In this document: positions 6,261-8,925 of the stretch, piece after piece
Layout: each line of letters opens with the position of its first letter
How positions within the stretch are numbered: position 1 is the first letter of the stretch
DNA from: Dysgonamonadaceae bacterium
GTDB lineage: Bacteria > Bacteroidota > Bacteroidia > Bacteroidales > Azobacteroidaceae
Direction of reading: 5' to 3'
Length of the DNA stretch: 8,925 bases
Assembly (NCBI GenBank): GCA_031256015.1
Contig: JAIRRK010000007.1
Location: forward strand, 1-8,925
Program-made: the position numbers and the translations under genes
Notes under the pieces: generated by a model
Seen by the model: only the letters and a program-made list of their open reading frames with translations
Told to the model about the DNA's origin: nothing
Database searches by the model: none

Positions 6261-8282
6261 TTATGTACCGTATCGATTTTTCATCATTTCTTCCAATTTA
6301 ATTAATTCATCCCTGTATTGAGCCGCTTCTAAAAATTCCAATTTTTTGGAAGCATCCATCATCATTTTCTTTGTCCGATAGATGGCTTTTTGCAATTGTT
6401 CTTTCGTCATCATCTTTACAACCGGGTCGGCCGCGATATTGATTGTCCTTTCCGCTTCCGAATAAGACTTTTTGTTGTCTTTCTCCGAACTTTTGACTAA
6501 GGCCGACTGTATTGTCTTGACAATTTGTTTGGGTGTAATGTGGTGTTCCGCATTATATTGTATTTGCTTTTCTCTTCTTCTGTCTGTTTCATCAATTGTT
6601 TTTTGCATGCTTTCAGTGATTTTATCGGCATAAAAAATCACTTTCCCGTTGATGTTCCGAGCCGCCCGACCGGCTGTTTGAGTCAGAGAACGATGGGAAC
6701 GAAGAAAACCTTCTTTATCTGCATCCAAGATGGCCACTAACGAAACTTCGGGAAAATCCAATCCTTCCCTTAATAAATTCACTCCGATTAAAACATCGAA
6801 AACTCCTTGTCGAAGTTTTTCCATAATCTCAATTCGGTCCAATGTATCCACGTCGGAATGAATGTAAGCCGTATTTATTCCTGCTTTGATGAAATACGTA
6901 TTCAACTCTTCTGCCATTCGCTTAGTTAAAGTGGTGACCAGAGTCCGTTCTCCTTTTTCTGTTCGCAGTTGAATTTCTTCCATCAAATCATCTATTTGAT
7001 TCAAACTCGGACGAACCTCTATAATCGGGTCTAAAAGTCCTGTCGGCCGAACAAGTTGTTCCGTAACAATTCCCTCGCACATTTCCAACTCGAAATCGGC
7101 AGGAGTTGCGCTGACAAATATTTTCAGAGGAGTAAGCGATTCAAATTCATCGTAAGTCAATGGACGGTTGTCAATGGCGGCAGGCAATCGAAATCCATAT
7201 TCAACTAAATTGATTTTTCGCGAATGGTCTCCTCCGTACATGGCTCTTATTTGAGGAACGGTGACATGACTTTCATCTATAACAGTGAGAAAATCTCTCG
7301 GAAAATAATCAATCAAACAAAACGGACGGCTTCCCGGAGGTCGACAATCGAAATAGCGCGAGTAATTTTCAATTCCGGAACAATATCCCAATTCCCGTAT
7401 CATTTCCAAATCATAGGTAACTCTTTCTTGAAGCCGTTTTGCTTCTTGAGGATGCCCTTCATCGGTAAAATACTTGACTCTTTCAACCAAATCAGCAGCA
7501 ATTTCTTTGACGGCTATGTTAATCCGTTCTTTTGTTGTAACAAACAAATTAGCCGGGTAGATATTATATTCATCATAAATTTCCAGAAGATTACCACCCA
7601 AGGGATTGAAAGTATGGATTTCCTCTATTTCATCGCCCCAAAAGAGAACGCGTAAAGCAATTTCGCTGTAAGCGAGGAAAATATCTACGGTATCTCCTTT
7701 AACCCTGAAATTTCCCCTCAGAAAGTCAATCTGGTTACGGGAATACAAACTCGAAACCAATTTCCGCAAAAAATCGTTTCGAGTAATTGTCATTCCTCGT
7801 TTGATGAAAATAACATTTTCCCTGAAATCTTCCGGGTTTCCAATTCCGTACAAACAAGATACGGAAGAAATAATAATCACATCTCTTCGCCCGGAAAGCA
7901 AAGCCGAAGTTGCCGATAACCGCAACTTTTCAATTTCATCATTAATCGTTAAATCCTTTTCTATGTACGTATTGGTGGACGGAACGTAAGCCTCCGGTTG
8001 ATAATAATCGTAGTAGGAAACGAAATACTCAACGGCATTATGCGGGAAAAAAGTCTTAAATTCGTTGTAAAGTTGTGCGGCCAATGTTTTATTATGACTC
8101 AACACCAAAGTAGGCCGATTCACTTCTTGAATAACATTGGCTACCGTGAACGTTTTCCCCGAACCGGTAACGCCCAATAATGTCTGATGAGGCAAATTCT
8201 GCTTTATCCCGGCGACTAATTCGCTGATGGCTTGCGGCTGATCGCCGGTCGGTTTATAATCGGATGTTAATTGGAATTTCAT
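6261..8282 (-). CDS. uvrB: UvrABC system protein B
   Basis: Damage-verifying helicase-like subunit of nucleotide excision repair in the cytoplasm: it is loaded by UvrA, probes the lesion with a beta-hairpin and recruits UvrC. The protein is 673 residues, the normal length. Visible in order: Walker A GVTGSGKT (37-44); the Tyr-rich beta-hairpin YDYYQPEAYVPSTNTY (91-106); Walker B-type DESH (336-339); SATPAD (391-396); helicase motif V GVNLLREGLD (500-509); motif VI QTAGRAARN (535-543); and a C-terminal UVR motif (about 628-667) for contact with UvrC. All key residues are intact. The start at 8282 (MKFQLTSDYKPTGDQ) is chosen because it is the family N-terminus; an in-frame upstream start at 8321 would add 13 residues that overlap the promoter. 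uvrA and uvrC are not in the window. Confidence 0.97.
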   Translation of the reverse strand: MKFQLTSDYKPTGDQPQAISELVAGIKQNLPHQTLLGVTGSGKTFTVANVIQEVNRPTLVLSHNKTLAAQLYNEFKTFFPHNAVEYFVSYYDYYQPEAYVPSTNTYIEKDLTINDEIEKLRLSATSALLSGRRDVIIISSVSCLYGIGNPEDFRENVIFIKRGMTITRNDFLRKLVSSLYSRNQIDFLRGNFRVKGDTVDIFLAYSEIALRVLFWGDEIEEIHTFNPLGGNLLEIYDEYNIYPANLFVTTKERINIAVKEIAADLVERVKYFTDEGHPQEAKRLQERVTYDLEMIRELGYCSGIENYSRYFDCRPPGSRPFCLIDYFPRDFLTVIDESHVTVPQIRAMYGGDHSRKINLVEYGFRLPAAIDNRPLTYDEFESLTPLKIFVSATPADFELEMCEGIVTEQLVRPTGLLDPIIEVRPSLNQIDDLMEEIQLRTEKGERTLVTTLTKRMAEELNTYFIKAGINTAYIHSDVDTLDRIEIMEKLRQGVFDVLIGVNLLREGLDFPEVSLVAILDADKEGFLRSHRSLTQTAGRAARNINGKVIFYADKITESMQKTIDETDRRREKQIQYNAEHHITPKQIVKTIQSALVKSSEKDNKKSYSEAERTINIAADPVVKMMTKEQLQKAIYRTKKMMMDASKKLEFLEAAQYRDELIKLEEMMKNRYGT

Positions 8283-8298
8283 ATCTTTATACGAAATG

Positions 8299-8328
8299 CA
8301 AATATACACTATATCGATCAATAATCAA
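8299..8328 (-). promoter_or_regulatory. Probable uvrB promoter
   Basis: On the minus strand TTG (8328-8326) is followed after 19 bases by TATATTTG (8306-8299), a good match to the Bacteroidota TTTG-N19-TAnnTTTG pattern and the best promoter in the window. The transcript would start near 8292, about ten bases before the ATG at 8282, so the leader is very short. No LexA-like palindrome is evident to me in the 111-base gap. Confidence 0.6.
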
Positions 8329-8393
8329 CGTTCCGACTGATGCGTTTTTGAAAGATTATTCATCCGTTGATCGGACGAAAAGATTCGGCTATT

Positions 8394-8732
8394 TTATTTT
8401 TCACGAAGAATTTTGTTTCGATAAAGACCGGCAAGGAACGTGATGGTTCTTTCTTCAAACTGTTCTTGATTCTTCCCCACATCTTCCAAATCGAAAAGGA
8501 TTTCTCTAATCGTTCGTTTCCCATCGATTAAAGTCCACACCGATGTACCTAACTCGTCCAGATCGAGTTTTATATCATTTTTCCGTATTTCACTTCCACG
8601 TAATTTGATGAGCAGTTTATTTTTGAAACGAGGAAGTATAATCGTGGCTAAACCATCTTCATTCAAAATGGTTTTGACGGAAGGATCAATCATCAAAACC
8701 ATTTCTTTTCGGTCATGTTTTTCTTTCGACAT
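8394..8732 (-). CDS. PqqD-like small protein
   Basis: A 112-residue protein without signal peptide. Residues about 17-110 resemble the PqqD family: a beta-rich first part (TIILPRFKNKLLIKLRG, 30-46), the hallmark DLDELGTSVWTLIDGKRTI (57-75) and helices ending in FLAGLYRNKIL. PqqD domains are winged-helix peptide-binding modules that present a precursor peptide to a radical SAM enzyme; no such enzyme, precursor peptide or PQQ gene is visible here, so that role is not supported for this stand-alone protein. The ATG at 8732 overlaps the dnaJ stop in TGATG, pointing to translational coupling. An in-frame TTG at 8735 and a downstream ATG (residue 11) are alternative starts. The Asp-Glu-Leu-Gly core is the best evidence for the family. 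Confidence 0.8.
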   Translation of the reverse strand: MSKEKHDRKEMVLMIDPSVKTILNEDGLATIILPRFKNKLLIKLRGSEIRKNDIKLDLDELGTSVWTLIDGKRTIREILFDLEDVGKNQEQFEERTITFLAGLYRNKILREK

Positions 8733-8925
8733 CAATCGAATAAGTTTCGAAACTTTTGGAATACTTTGTCTTTTACCGAAGACGACGGTTGGAAATTCTC
8801 ATCCTCGTTCATGTTCGATAAAACTTCTTTTTGTTCTTTATTCAAATTCTCCGGAACATAAACGGCTATATTAATAAGGAGATCCCCTGTTCCATAACGA
8901 TTGATGGACGGTAAGCCTTTATTTT
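8732..8925 (-). CDS. dnaJ: DnaJ, C-terminal end (partial)
   Basis: The final 63 codons of a gene that continues beyond the right edge. The text [15 protein letters not shown] and [15 protein letters not shown] is the end of the second substrate-binding beta-domain of the DnaJ co-chaperone, followed by the dimerisation tail, here [20 protein letters not shown]. DnaJ delivers unfolded clients to DnaK and stimulates its ATPase in the cytoplasm. The J domain, Gly/Phe region and zinc fingers would lie outside the window and cannot be checked. The stop TGA shares its last base with the ATG of the PqqD-like gene. Confidence 0.88.
   Translation of the reverse strand, partial: NKGLPSINRYGTGDLLINIAVYVPENLNKEQKEVLSNMNEDENFQPSSSVKDKVFQKFRNLFD

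Noticed and set aside
7224..7655. Plus-strand reading frame of 143 residues, and others at 4263-4646 and 2814-3200
   Set aside because: They are antisense to uvrB and to the S9 peptidase and encode no recognisable motifs; they are shadows of the real genes.
8283..8321. Longer uvrB start with 13 extra residues
   Set aside because: The extra residues are not part of the family N-terminus, and the region carries the likely promoter.
8325..8370. Palindromic operator between the PqqD-like gene and uvrB
   Set aside because: ATCAACG and CGTTGAT are inverted but 32 bases apart, and do not fit a known SOS box that I recognise.

Overview
The window reads as a piece of a Bacteroidota chromosome, most likely order Bacteroidales. 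The proteins are the Bacteroidota versions of their families (UvrB with SLTQTAGRAARN, DnaJ tail, a FAS1-domain lipoprotein, a secreted S9 peptidase). Four intergenic gaps carry TAnnTTTG, the -7 element of the Bacteroidota primary sigma factor. Start codons lack a clear Shine-Dalgarno sequence, also usual for the phylum. Genus cannot be told from the sequence alone.

Layout: every recognisable gene lies on the minus strand, so transcription runs from right to left. From the right edge: the 3' end of dnaJ (8732-8925), a small PqqD-like gene whose start overlaps the dnaJ stop (8394-8732), uvrB (6261-8282), a small helical lipoprotein gene (5648-6130) with a hairpin terminator (5585-5623), a secreted prolyl-oligopeptidase-family serine peptidase (2934-5498), and a FAS1-domain lipoprotein (854-2779) closed by a 26-bp perfect stem terminator (785-839). 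dnaJ and the PqqD-like gene look translationally coupled. The other four genes each have a plausible promoter element of their own, so this is a run of co-directional single-gene units more than one operon. Functions are housekeeping (chaperone, nucleotide excision repair) and cell envelope (two lipoproteins and an exported peptidase).

Bases 1-784 hold no supportable gene and are the unusual part. They form a compact repeat island: a 23-bp tandem array (32-146) with a near-perfect 62-bp inverted copy of part of it (275-336); a second, unrelated tandem array, also of 23-bp period, made of small hairpins (about 426-602); at least five hairpins that share the core GCTACGC or its double form but have different arms, plus one variant; and a 24-bp direct repeat (357-380 and 738-761) that brackets the second block. 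The repeats are not coding (23 is not a multiple of 3), are not CRISPR, and show no transposase. Their function, if any, is unknown. This island is the best candidate for something undescribed in the window; the genes themselves look ordinary.
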